Shown here: positions 35,898 to 45,900 of the stretch, one piece after another
Position numbering within the stretch: the stretch's first letter is position 1
How the letters are laid out: each line of letters begins with the position of its first letter
NCBI RefSeq assembly: GCF_004833285.1
Contig: NZ_STFG01000013.1
Coordinates: forward strand, 341-64,340
Length of the DNA stretch: 64,000 nucleotides
Origin: Lampropedia puyangensis
GTDB lineage: Bacteria; Pseudomonadota; Gammaproteobacteria; Burkholderiales; Burkholderiaceae_C
Direction of reading: 5' to 3'
Position numbers and translations under genes: made by a program
Notes under the pieces: model-generated
Told to the model about the DNA's origin: nothing
What the model saw: only the letters and a program-made list of their open reading frames with translations
Database searches by the model: none

Positions 35898-36218
35898 ATG
35901 AAATACCACTTAAGCTCAGCCAAAGACATTGGCCAACTCGTCAAAGCGGTTCGCAAGCAGTCCAACATCCGTCAAGACGACTTGGCTGGTTTGGTGGGTG
36001 TCAGTCGTCAATTTGCGACTGATCTGGAAAAAGGCAAACCGACCCTGCAACTCGAAAAGGTGCTGTTGGTCTTGGCCGAGTTGGGTATTCGACTGGAAGT
36101 CGAGGTGCCAGAGCCAGTGCTGGAGAAATTAGCCGACATCCAAGCAGCGCAGGCAACAAAGGCAGAGAACGCCATAAAGCAGACAGATACCACTGAAACG
36201 GCAAAGGCCCAACCATGA
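35898..36218 (+). CDS. hipB: HipB-type antitoxin / autorepressor
   Basis: The 106-residue protein has an XRE HTH (VRKQSNIRQDDLAGLVGVSR then QFATDLEKGKPTLQLEKV) and a C-terminal tail. This is the usual form of HipB, which binds HipA and represses the operon. The ATG at 35898 has AAAGGA upstream. The in-frame extension to 35808 would read through operators and is discounted. It overlaps hipA by 4 bp (ATGA). Three operator copies lie immediately upstream. Confidence 0.9.
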   Translation: MKYHLSSAKDIGQLVKAVRKQSNIRQDDLAGLVGVSRQFATDLEKGKPTLQLEKVLLVLAELGIRLEVEVPEPVLEKLADIQAAQATKAENAIKQTDTTETAKAQP

Positions 36219-37498
36219 GCCGAAGTTTGAATGTCTACACGAATGATGTACTCATCGGTCAGTTGCACGAGCGCTCGGACATTTGGTGTTTTGAGTACGC
36301 TGCGTCATGGATCGAATCGGGCACGTTCGACTTATCGCCGTTCATCACCTGACAGCAACAGCGCGTGGAAGACGGCAGCACCCATCGGCATGTGCAGTGG
36401 TTCTTCGATAACTTACTGCCCGAAGAGCAACTGCGCAGCTTGATGGCCAAGGAAGCGCGCATTCCAGAGGCCGATGCCTTTGCGCTGCTGGCTTATCTGG
36501 GCTCGGAATCGGCCGGGGCACTCAGTTTGCTGCCACCCGATGCACCATTGCCACACGCCCATTCCAAGCGGCTTCTGACGGATGACGCACTCAGTGCCCG
36601 CATCCGCAACCTGCCGCGCATCTCCTTGACTGCCGAATCGCCCAAGCGCATGTCCCTCGCAGGGGCGCAGCACAAACTGCTGGTGATTCAGGAAGGAGAG
36701 CAGTTGTTTGAGCCCGAAGGCGCCACCGCTTCCACCGCGATTCTCAAGCCCGAACATGACAACCAGCAGCACTACGCCTGCTCCGTCATCAACGGATACG
36801 TGACGATGCGCATCGCCCAAACGGTTGGCTTGCAGGTGCCCAACGTGTATGTGCGTTATGTGCCAGAGCCGGTTTACCTGATCGAACGGTTTGACCGCAA
36901 CGGCTCCCAATCGCGCCTGCACACCATCGATGCCAGTCAGTTGCTGGGGCAAAGCCGCTCGTACAAATACACCGAAGCCTCGCTCAGCACCTTGGTCAAA
37001 ATCGCATCCGCCTGCGCTGCACCGGCTATTGCACGTCAGCGGCTTTTCTTGTGGTTGGTGTTCAACACCTTGATGGGCAATAACGACGCCCATTTGAAAA
37101 ACCTGTCGTTCATGGTGTCTCCACAAGGCTTTCACCTGAGCCCGCATTACGACTTGCTTTGCACTGCCGCTTACGAAACCAAAGCCTTGAGCGAGTACGC
37201 CGCCCACTGGCCCCAATCCTTATTGACCATTGCACTGCCAGGCGCCAGCACGTTTGCCGACGTGCGCATGGCGAACTTACTGGCCGCAGGCGAGGTGCTG
37301 GGCATCAAGCCCGTCACCGCCAAACGCATGGTGCAACAACTGGCCAATGCTTTGCCAGTGGCTTTTACGAAAGAAAAACAAGCTTGGGTCGAGCGCCACC
37401 AAACATTGAATTTGCCTTCCACCCAAGCGGCAGAACACCGCGTGCTCAACGTCATGGAACACATGGTGTTGCAAGAAATGCTGCAGCAAATCACGTAA
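36215..37498 (+). pseudogene. hipA: HipA-type Ser/Thr kinase toxin, interrupted by an in-frame stop
   Basis: From the ATG at 36215 (overlapping hipB) the frame gives an N-terminal HipA domain (MSRSLNVYTNDVLIGQLHER, FDLSPFIT) up to codon 45. A TGA follows at 36350-36352, and then the same frame continues without a break to 37498. It shows VEDGSTHRHVQWFFDNLLPE, SLAGAQHKLLV, NNDAHLKNLSFMV and SPHYDLLCTAAY. So about 382 residues, including all kinase motifs, remain intact. Only the single nonsense codon breaks it. A GTG at 36365 could in principle restart translation, but that would lose the N-terminal subdomain. Point decay of the toxin with a preserved antitoxin is a plausible state. Confidence 0.85.
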
Positions 37499-37523
37499 GG
37501 TGGGTAACTCGTTACCCACGCCA
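37495..37523 (+). repeat. REP-like palindromic element, copy A
   Basis: It opens GTAAGGTGGGTA and contains the perfect stem GTGGGTAAC / GTTACCCAC (37500-37519, 2-base loop). It begins in the last codon of hipA, overlapping its stop. Related copies are at 37615-37643 (inverted) and 38264-38290. Confidence 0.65.
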
Positions 37524-37614
37524 GCGGAAGTGAAAAAAGAGTGCGTTGCGCAAAGCCCGTGATACGAGGTTGACTTGGTGTCCGATGCCCCTTAGATGTT
37601 TCGCACTACGCCAT

Positions 37615-37643
37615 CCGCATGGGTAACAAGTTATCCATCCTAC
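37615..37643 (-). repeat. REP-like palindromic element, copy B (inverted)
   Basis: On the minus strand it reads GTAGGATGGATAAC, TT, GTTACCCATGCGG. The order is the same as in copy A with a few substitutions, so A and B form an inverted pair between hipA and yoeB. Confidence 0.6.
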
Positions 37644-37655
37644 CCGCGCTATCTG

Positions 37656-37919
37656 CTATCCATAGTGCAGCCGACATTGCAGGATGACCAAGGCATCATC
37701 CGTTGCACGGTAGACCAAGCGGTGGGTTTGGTCGATGCGCCGTGACCAGTAACCCGAAAGATTGCCTACCAGAGGCTCTGGCTTGCCCGTGCCGGTGAAG
37801 GGGTCTCGGCTGGCTTCGGTGATCAACAGGTTGATGCGTTTGAGCGTTTTCTTATCTTGACCTTGCCAATACAGATAGTCGTCCCAAGCGTCGGGCAGGA
37901 ATTGAATCGAACGGCTCAT
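37656..37919 (-). CDS. yoeB: YoeB/Txe-family toxin (ribosome-dependent mRNA endonuclease)
   Basis: The 87-residue RelE-fold toxin starts [20 protein letters not shown] and keeps the likely catalytic residues. These are Glu48 (GKPEPL), Arg60/61 (SGYWSRRI) and the C-terminal His-Tyr (RLHYG), matching E46, R65, H83 and Y84 of E. coli YoeB. It overlaps its antitoxin by 4 bp (ATGA) as second gene of the pair. YoeB cleaves mRNA at the ribosomal A site when released from the antitoxin. It appears intact. Confidence 0.92.
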   Translation of the reverse strand: MSRSIQFLPDAWDDYLYWQGQDKKTLKRINLLITEASRDPFTGTGKPEPLVGNLSGYWSRRIDQTHRLVYRATDDALVILQCRLHYG

Positions 37920-38170
37920 TCGTCAAGCAGTGCGCGCTGAACTGCTTGGCCTTGTTGGTCTTGTTCGACAGCGCGCATCAGGCGCGCAGCGTTGGCAGAG
38001 GTGGAGAGCAAATGCAGCGTCTCGACCATGCTGTTATAGGTCGACTCCGACATCACCACCGCATTCTCCCCATCGCGGCGGAGGATCAGCGTGGTATCGC
38101 TATCCGCCACCACACGGTCGATCACTCTTTTCAACTGGCTACGCGCTTGACTGAAACTGATGACTTGCAT
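37916..38170 (-). CDS. yefM: YefM/Phd-family antitoxin
   Basis: The 84-residue protein has the YefM/Phd fold start [20 protein letters not shown] and [21 protein letters not shown], and a C-terminal toxin-binding tail. The ATG at 38170 is preceded by an excellent AGGAGGTGTT, which decides the start over a longer frame reaching 38233. The protein neutralises YoeB and binds the promoter DNA of the pair. A TTGTACAA site lies 25 bp upstream. Confidence 0.92.
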   Translation of the reverse strand: MQVISFSQARSQLKRVIDRVVADSDTTLILRRDGENAVVMSESTYNSMVETLHLLSTSANAARLMRAVEQDQQGQAVQRALLDE

Positions 38171-38195
38171 AACACCTCCTGACATGTGCCGTAAG

Positions 38196-38203
38196 TTGTA
38201 CAA
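38196..38203. promoter_or_regulatory. TTGTACAA palindrome upstream of yefM
   Basis: The perfect 8-base palindrome centred on TGTACA, 26 bp before the yefM start, matches the TGTACA core known in E. coli yefM operators. It is short, so chance occurrence is possible. Confidence 0.45.
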
Positions 38204-38263
38204 GTTTGGATGATGCAAAGCAATACGCACCATCCAGTGATGGAGAGATCACACAGGGCGGGT

Positions 38264-38290
38264 GTAAGGTGGGTAGACAGTGGCCCACCT
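38264..38290 (+). repeat. REP-like palindromic element, copy C
   Basis: It starts with the same GTAAGGTGGGTA as copy A and ends in a complementary CCCACCT, forming an imperfect stem. Copies B and C bracket yoeB-yefM. Confidence 0.55.
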
Positions 38291-38369
38291 CATGCTAGCT
38301 GCAATATTACCGCTTAGCTACAGGTATTTATGCAATAAAGCCGTTATGTTTGTATTTGATTTTTGAAAA

Positions 38370-38672
38370 TCATTTATTTGTATTTAAATAATTTCTAAAG
38401 CTTGAATTAATAACCCATTTTATTTTATTTTCGCAATTGTCATTAGAGTCGTAGAGTGTTGGATTATCTTCATATGTCATGTTTAAATTTTTATTCATTG
38501 GAGTGGCAAATATAAAATCAATCTCAAAAAGAAATGCAGCTAATTGAGCGTTGCTTGTAAATGGATATCCATTTACATCTGGAATTGATTTGAATTTGCT
38601 TGTGAAATTTTGCTCTATGTGTTTTTCAATTGAAAATTTATTGTAATCATTTTTTTTTTGATCGGAAGCTAT
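38370..38672 (-). other. Out-of-frame C-terminal tail of the A+T-rich ATPase gene
   Basis: One frame over from the ATPase, the minus strand is open from 38672 to a TGA at 38370 and encodes about 100 residues. It continues past the ATPase's A-run with KKNDYNKFSIEKHIEQNFTS and ends FRNYLNTNK. It has no start codon for its first two thirds and shares the composition of the ATPase gene. The simplest reading is that it is the real C-terminus, separated by one extra A in the run at 38650-38659. Confidence 0.7.
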
Positions 38673-39798
38673 TTATAAGTTTTTCTATTTCACTAAATTG
38701 ATGAATGTGCTCTTTTGTTATGTCGGATATCTTATCACGACCAAAAACATCCATTGCATGAATTATATTTTCAAATCTTATGATTCTGCCTTCTGATTTT
38801 TCACCAGCTATTTTGCAAAGTTGACCTATCCATCTTGGTCTATGACCAGCAAGAGTCCTTAATACAAGCAAGCATTTGTCGGTGCCTCCATTCCAGCGCA
38901 TCGGGTCTTCAAAAACGATTTTTGAAATTTCATGAGGATTTCTATCTATAATTTTTTTTCCAGAAATTAGAACTTTTTTCCTCTCAATGTAACTGGAAAT
39001 TCTTTTTGAAACCAGTTGATCAAGTTCATTTTGAGTGTATTTAATATTAATCAAGAATTCTCTCAGTTTGTCTTGATCTTCCATACTTCTAAGATTGCTC
39101 CATACATCTGAGCGAATGCTGGTTCTAATAATAAGACCTGAAACAGAATTTGCCAGATTGAATGTTGCTGTAAAAAATGCGGAAACCCTATCTTGAAATT
39201 CAGCTGTATTTTTGAATTTCGCATCTATATCATCAACAATTAACCAAATGGTATATGAATTTTTTTCTTGCTTTCTTTTTAGAAGTGGATAGTAATTATT
39301 TATTTCTAATTTTTTGGCTTCAGGATTTATTCCAGTTAAATTTGAAATTAAATCTCCAAGTCTATTTGCTATTGATGAAAATAAGTTTTTGTCCTTGAAA
39401 TTTTCAATTTCCGCATTCTCGACTAAATAAATATCATCATCATTTATGGCAAGTTTTATAGTGCTACCAATATGCATGCATATTTTTTTGCATATTACTT
39501 TTTTCCAGTGATTTTCAAGATATATGTGCGACTTGTCTTTAATCTCAGTGAGACCAAGAAGCTCATTGCCTTTTATCGATATAACAATATTTTTTTCATT
39601 TTCTTTGGCGGTATGTTCAGTTATTTTTAGAAGTGCCGACTTTCCCATTCCTTTTCGACCACTGGCTATGAGAAAGTTGTTATTTTCGTTGATGAATTTG
39701 CTGAAACTTCTTTGCTTTAAAAAGTAGCTTTTTAAGTTCTCAATTTTTTCAGTTTCGCCTGCATCTCTACCAAACATTTCATCAAAGTCAAAGATCAT
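38647..39798 (-). CDS. P-loop ATPase, Sll1717-like, probably truncated by a frameshift at A10
   Basis: The 383-residue protein has Walker A GRKGMGKSAL at residues 47-56 and a hydrophobic Walker B WLIVDDID at 185-192. A short conserved-looking start (IFDFDEMFGRDAGETEKIEN) resembles the Sll1717-type P-loop ATPases common near defence genes. The reading frame ends in KKK-stop within a run of ten A (38650-38659). Removing one A joins it to the tail at 38370-38672 and gives 475 residues, close to the roughly 500 I recall for the family. The gene is strikingly A+T-rich compared with all neighbours, so it is probably horizontally acquired. Function is unknown, with a role in phage defence being inference. 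Confidence 0.78.
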   Translation of the reverse strand: MIFDFDEMFGRDAGETEKIENLKSYFLKQRSFSKFINENNNFLIASGRKGMGKSALLKITEHTAKENEKNIVISIKGNELLGLTEIKDKSHIYLENHWKKVICKKICMHIGSTIKLAINDDDIYLVENAEIENFKDKNLFSSIANRLGDLISNLTGINPEAKKLEINNYYPLLKRKQEKNSYTIWLIVDDIDAKFKNTAEFQDRVSAFFTATFNLANSVSGLIIRTSIRSDVWSNLRSMEDQDKLREFLINIKYTQNELDQLVSKRISSYIERKKVLISGKKIIDRNPHEISKIVFEDPMRWNGGTDKCLLVLRTLAGHRPRWIGQLCKIAGEKSEGRIIRFENIIHAMDVFGRDKISDITKEHIHQFSEIEKLINSFRSKKK

Positions 39799-39821
39799 AG
39801 ATATCCAATTGGTTTTTGAGT

Positions 39822-39854
39822 TTTTGATATTAAAATTTAATTTTATATCAAAAA
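39822..39854. promoter_or_regulatory. Long A+T-rich dyad upstream of the ATPase gene
   Basis: TTTTTGATAT and ATATCAAAAA are exact inverse complements, and the stem continues inward (AAAATT / AATTTT) with one bulged base and a one-base loop. It starts 24 bp before the ATPase start codon, in the promoter position, so it may be an operator. Confidence 0.45.
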
Positions 39855-39874
39855 TAATTGCTAAACAAAAGATG

Positions 39875-39907
39875 CCTAATAAATTTTCTTTTTAAAAATT
39901 TATTAGG
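39875..39907. repeat. 13-bp perfect inverted repeat, A+T-rich
   Basis: CCTAATAAATTTT and AAAATTTATTAGG are separated by 7 bases. It lies 84 bp after the end of uvrA and 77 bp before the ATPase start. It may act as a weak terminator for uvrA, a regulatory site, or an element end. Confidence 0.55.
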
Positions 39908-39990
39908 TATGAGATTTTACTTAAATATTCCGTTGATATCGCTGCATCAATTAAAATAAGTAAAATTACTGATGCTAGAGAAAATACAAG

Positions 39991-42900
39991 CTATTGAAGC
40001 AAGTTTTCGTTTTTATGTAAATTCAGCAACGGCGCAATCGCCACGCCCGTAAACGTCCCTTCCTTCACCACATCCTCCGGCGTCCCAGCAGCCACAATCT
40101 GACCGCCGTTTTTCCCGCCATCGGGGCCGAGGTCAATGATCCAGTCGGCTTCGGCAATCACATCCAAATCGTGTTCAATGACGATTACGCTGTGCCCGCC
40201 GTTCACCAGTCGGTGGAGCACGTGGATGAGTTTTTCCACATCGGCCATGTGCAGGCCGACGGTGGGTTCGTCCAGCACATACAAAGTATGCAACATTTTG
40301 TTGCCGCGTTTGGTGATGTCGTCGCGCACTTTGGTGAGTTCGGTCACGAGCTTGATGCGCTGGGCTTCGCCACCCGATAGCGTGGGGCTTGGCTGGCCGA
40401 GGGTGAGGTAGCCCAAGCCCACGTCTTTGAGCAGTTGCAGCGGGTGCGCGATGGTGGGCATGCTGGCGAAGAAGGTGACGGCATCGTCCACCTCCATTTG
40501 CAGCACGTCACCAATGGTTTTGCCGCGCCAGGTGACGGAGAGCGTTTCGGGGTTGAAGCGCGCGCCGTGGCAGGTTTCACAAGGCACTTTCACATCGGGC
40601 AGGAAGCTCATTTCAATGGTGCGCATGCCTTGGCCTTCGCAGGCGGGGCAGCGGCCTTCGCCGGTGTTGAAGCTGAAACGGCTGGCGCTGTAGCCACGGG
40701 CTTTGGCTTCCAGCGTGTCGGCAAAGAGCTTGCGCACGGTATCCCAAAAGCCGATGTAGGTGGCTGGGCAGCTGCGCGGGGTTTTGCCGATGGGGGTTTG
40801 GTCCACCTCCAACACGCGGTCAATGCCCTCAAACCCTTGCAGGCCCTTGAGGTGCTGCAGGTGCGGGGTGGGGCCCGTTTGCTCCAAGGCTTCGCGGCCG
40901 GCTTTGGTGGATTGCTGGCTGACGACGCGCGCCACATTGGCCAGCAGCACATCGCGGGCGAGGGTGGATTTGCCGGAACCCGAAACGCCGGTGATGGCCA
41001 CCAAACGCTGCAGCGGCACCCAACTGCCGACGTTTTGCAGGTTGTGCAAAGTTGCGCCTTGCAGGGTGAGGGCAGGCATGCCAAGTTGAACTTCGCGGCG
41101 CGGGCTGAAGGGGTGGCGCATGGCATCGCGCAGGTATTTGCCGGTGATGGAGTCTGGGTTTTGCGCGACTTCCTCGGGCTTGCCTTCGGCGACGATGGTG
41201 CCACCGCGCACGCCTGCGCCGGGGCCGACGTCGATCAAATAATCGGCGTGGCGAATGGTGTCTTCGTCGTGTTCCACCACCACCAAGGTGTTGCCCTTGT
41301 CGCTCAGGCTTTGCAGCGCGCCCAGCAGAATTTGGTTGTCCCGCGCGTGCAAGCCGATGGTGGGTTCGTCCAGCACGTAACACACGCCTTGCAGGTTGCT
41401 GCCCAATTGCGCCGCGAGGCGAATGCGCTGTGCTTCGCCGCCCGACAGCGTGGGCGCTCCGCGATCAAGGGTGAGGTAGCCGAGGCCGACTTGCTCTAAA
41501 AACGCGAGGCGCGAGCGGATTTCCGGCAGCAGGTCGCGGGCAATATCGGCTTCGCGGCTGTTCATCTGGCCGCTGCTGGTGAGGGCTTCGACCCATTGGC
41601 GAATGTCGCTGACGGAGAGTTGCGCGATGTCGGTAATCGCTTGGCCGTGGAAGCGCACTTTGCGCGCGGTGGCGTTCAAGCGCGTGCCGTGGCAGGTGGG
41701 GCAGGCGGCATCGCCCATGTCTTCGGCGTCCGGCTCTTCAAAGCTGCGCTCTCGGCCGCGGTTGTCGTCTTGCGGGCCGGAGTCGTCCAAGGCTTTACGC
41801 TGTTCTTTCGTCAGCGCCACGCCGGTGCCCACGCAATCGGGGCACCAGCCGTGCTTGCTGTTGTACGAGAACAGACGCGGGTCCAGCTCGGGGTAGGAGG
41901 TGCAGCACACCGGGCAAGCGCGCAAAGTGGAGTAGGCCGTCACCTCGCCAATGCCGAGGGTAGAGCTGCCGTTTTCCAGCGCAGCGCTCAAACCGTCCAG
42001 CTGGCTGATGACTTGCATCACGCCCTTGCCATGTTCCAAGGCTTTGGCGATTTGCGTGCGCAGCTCGGCTTCGTTCTCGGGCGTGATGTCCAAGCTGAAA
42101 ACGGGCAGCTCAATGCTGTGCTCTTTGAAGCGATCGAGTTTGGGGAAGGGCGCGGTGGGCACAAAGGCACCGTCCACGCGCAAATGCGTGTGGCCGCGCA
42201 GGCGTGCCCAATCGGCCAGATCGGTGTAAATGCCTTTGCGGTTGACCACCAGCGGCGCCAGCAAGCCAATGTGCTGCCCACGGAATTGCCGCAGGATGTG
42301 GGCGACGATGCTGTCTTGTGACTGGGGCTGCACGGCGGCATCATCGTTCACGCAGTGCTGGGTGCCCAGCTTTACGTAGAGCAGGCGCAGGTAGTGCCAA
42401 ATCTCGGTGGCGGTGCCCACGGTACTCTTGCGACCGCCGCGAGAAAGGCGCTGCTCAATTGCCACCGTGGGCGGAATGCCGTGCACGGCATCCACATCGG
42501 GGCGCGAAGCGGGCTGCACGATGGAGCGCGCATAGGCGTTGAGGGATTCCAAATAGCGGCGCTGGCCTTCGCTGAACAGAATGTCAAAGGCCAAGGTGGA
42601 TTTGCCCGAGCCTGACACGCCGGTGATGACGTTGAACTTGCCGCGCGGGATGTTGACGGAGAGATTCTTGAGATTGTGCTCGCGGGCGTGGACGATTTGA
42701 ATCGCCTCGATTTGGCTGCTGGCATTCGCCTTGCGATCCGCAGCGGCATAGGCCACAGCAGCTTCGTGCACGGCGTGCTCTTGCTTGGCTGCCGCAATCG
42801 GCTGCCCCATGGTGGCCTCGTACTCGCGCAAGGCCGCAGCGGTGAACGAGGTGGGGTGCTTCGCCACTTCTTGCGGTGTGCCTTGCACGACGATGTGACC

Positions 42901-45900
42901 ACCTTGGTCGCCTGCATCGGGGCCGAGGTCGATCAGCCAATCGGAGGAGCGCATCACGTCCAGATTGTGCTCAATGATGATGAGCGAATGCCCAGCCGCC
43001 AGCAGCTTGCGCAGCGCGCGCATGAGCTTGGCGATGTCGTCAAAGTGCAGGCCGGTGGTTGGCTCATCAAACAGGAACAGCGTACCTTTGCGCGCCAAAG
43101 TCTGGCGGCTTTTGCTGGCCGATTGCGCGGCTTCAGCCAAGAAACCGGCGAGCTTGAGGCGCTGTGCCTCACCACCGGAAAGCGTGGGCACCGGTTGCCC
43201 TAAGCGCAGGTATTCCAGCCCAACATCGGCAATGGGTTGCAGGGCGCGCACCACATCGCGGTCTTGGGCGAAGACTTGTAGGGCTTGTTCGACAGTGAGT
43301 TCGAGGATGTCAGCGACACTGTAAGCGTGATTTTTTGCAAGCGAACTTGTCTTGCTCCGTTCAGGCTGAGCCTGTCGAAGCCGGTTCACAGATGCATCGG
43401 CGTCATGCTCATGCACTTCGACAAGCTCAGGGCGAACGGTGGGGTGCGAGGTTTCTCCAACAAAGGAGGCTGTCGCTGCTGGCCGTTCAATTTTGACCTC
43501 CAAAATCTCGGGCCGATACCGGCTGCCATCGCATTCGGGGCAGCGCAGGTAGACGTCGGAGAGGAACTGCATCTCCACATGTTCAAAACCACTGCCGCCG
43601 CAAACCGGACAGCGCCCATCGCCGCTGTTGAAGCTGAACTTTGACGCGGTGTAGCCGCGCTGGTTGGCCATCGGTGTTTGCGCAAACAGGGTGCGAATGG
43701 CATCCCACGCGCCCACGTAACTGGCGGGGTTGGAGCGGGCAGTTTTGCCAATGGGCGATTGGTCCACGAACACCGCATCGGCCAGAAAATCCGTGCCCAG
43801 CAAGGCGTCATGCGCTCCGGGTGCATCGGTGGCTTTGCCAAAGGCGCGCATCAGTGCCGGGGCGAGCACGTCTTGAATCAACGTGGATTTGCCGGAGCCG
43901 GAGACACCGGTCACGCAGACCATGCGTTCCAGCGGGAACTCCACATCCACGTTCTGAAGATTGTTGGCGCGCGCGCCTTGCAACAGCAGGCGCGGTGTGT
44001 TGGCCAGCACCGGGCGTTGGGCGGGGTTTTCGATGCGCAGGCGCGCACCCAGGTAATCGCCGGTCAGCGTGTGGGCGCTGCGCAGCGCCTCGGGCGTGCC
44101 GTCAAACACGATCTGGCCGCCGCCGCTACCGGGTTTGGGGCCCATGTCGATGATGCGATCAGCCGCCAGCATCACGGCAGGGTCGTGCTCCACCACCACC
44201 AGCGTGTTACCCGCATCGCGCAGGCGCAGCATGGCTTGGTTGATGCGCTGCATGTCGCGCGGGTGCAGGCCAATGCTGGGCTCGTCCAGCACAAACAAAG
44301 TATTGACCAGCGAGGTGCCCAGCGCAGTCGTGAGGTTGATGCGCTGCACTTCGCCGCCCGACAAGGTGCGGCTTTGCCGATCCAGCGTGAGGTAGCCAAT
44401 GCCCACTTCGTTTAGGAATTTCAGGCGGGTGTTGATCTCTTCCAGCAACATGCGCGTGGCTTGCGCCTCGGCATCGTGTTCGTCGGCTTCGGGCTGCAGC
44501 GATTGCGTGAAAGCATAGAGGTCACGCAGCGGCAATTGCATCAAGTCGTGCAGACACAGGCCGGGCAGGGCGGCCAGTTGCGCATCGCTCCATTGCACGC
44601 CGGTAGGTTTGAAGCGTTTGGCTGATGGCATGGCCGCATCGGCTGCGGCTCGGGTGCCAATGCGCCAGAGCAGGCTTTCGGTTTTCAAGCGCGCACCGGC
44701 GCAGGTGGGGCAGGTGGTGTAGCTGCGATATTTGGAGAGCAGCACGCGGATGTGCATCTTGTAAGCTTTGCTCTCTAAATACTCAAAAAAGCGGGCGATG
44801 CCGTACCACGTCTGGTTCCACTTGCCATTCCACTTGGGGCTGCCGTGGATGACCCAGTCTTTTTGCTCCTGCGTGAGCTGGTTCCAGGCGGTATCGCGCG
44901 GAATGCCTTCTTCACCGGCGTGGCGCATCAGGTCGTCTTGGATTTCCTTCCAAGCCGGTGTTTGAATGGCTTTGATGGCGCCTTTGCGCAGCGTGAGTTT
45001 TTCATCGGGGATGACGAGGCCCCAATCCACCCCAATGACGCGGCCAAACCCGCGGCAGGCTTCACACGCACCTGCGGGCGAGTTGAAGGAGAACATCGAC
45101 GGCGTCGGCTCTTGGTAGCGAATGTTGCTGGCAGGGCTGTGCAGGCCTTGGGAGAAGGAGAGGGTCAGTTCGCTTCCTTCTGCAGGACTCACACTCCGTT
45201 CAGGCTGAGCCTGTCGAAGTCGGGTTACGTCCTCGGAGTCATCCGGCTGCACGTACACCGCCAAGCGGCCATTGCCGCGTTTGAAAGCGACTTCCAACGC
45301 TTCGACAAAGCGGCCTTGCTCCACGCGGCTGGCGCGGAAGCGATCGGCCACGACGTCCAGCACTTTGCGCTGCTCGGGCGCTGCCGGTTTTTTGGTTTTA
45401 GGCGCTTTGGTTTTGCTGGATTTTTTCGGATCTACGCTGGCCGCATCGACCACTACATCCACCATGCGCTCGGCCTGCACTTTGGTAAAGCCGCTGGCGG
45501 ATAACCACTGCTGCATTTGCTCTTCCGTGGTATTGGCCGGCAACTCCACGGCAAAAGTGATGATCAGGCGCGCGTCGCCGCCGGGTTTGCCTTCGCCGTA
45601 TTGCGCCGTCAAACGACGGTACACGCTCTCGGGCGTGTCGTGCTGCACGGGCTCGGCTGTCACGCGGTCGTACAAGTGCGCGGTGCGGGCGAACAAGAGC
45701 TTCAAATGGTCGTTGAGCTCCGTCATCGTGCCCACGGTGGAGCGGCTGTTGCGCACCGGATTGGTCTGATCAATCGCAATCGCGGGCGGCACGCCTTCGA
45801 TCTTGTCAACGGCCGGTTTGTCCATGCGGTCCAGAAACTGGCGTGCATAGGCAGAGAAGGTCTCCACATAGCGGCGCTGGCCTTCGGCATAAAGCGTGTC

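Noticed and set aside
36365-37498. A separate intact hipA gene starting at GTG 36365
   Set aside because: The same frame continues upstream past a single TGA to an ATG overlapping hipB, with HipA N-terminal sequence. A stop codon within hipA explains the data better.
38300-38660. Independent small gene downstream of the ATPase
   Set aside because: The open frame has no start codon across its first 60 or so codons and abuts the A-run. A frameshifted ATPase tail explains it better.
40435-41499. Long plus-strand open frames opposite uvrA
   Set aside because: They are composition-driven shadows of UvrA, whose Walker and signature motifs fix the coding strand.
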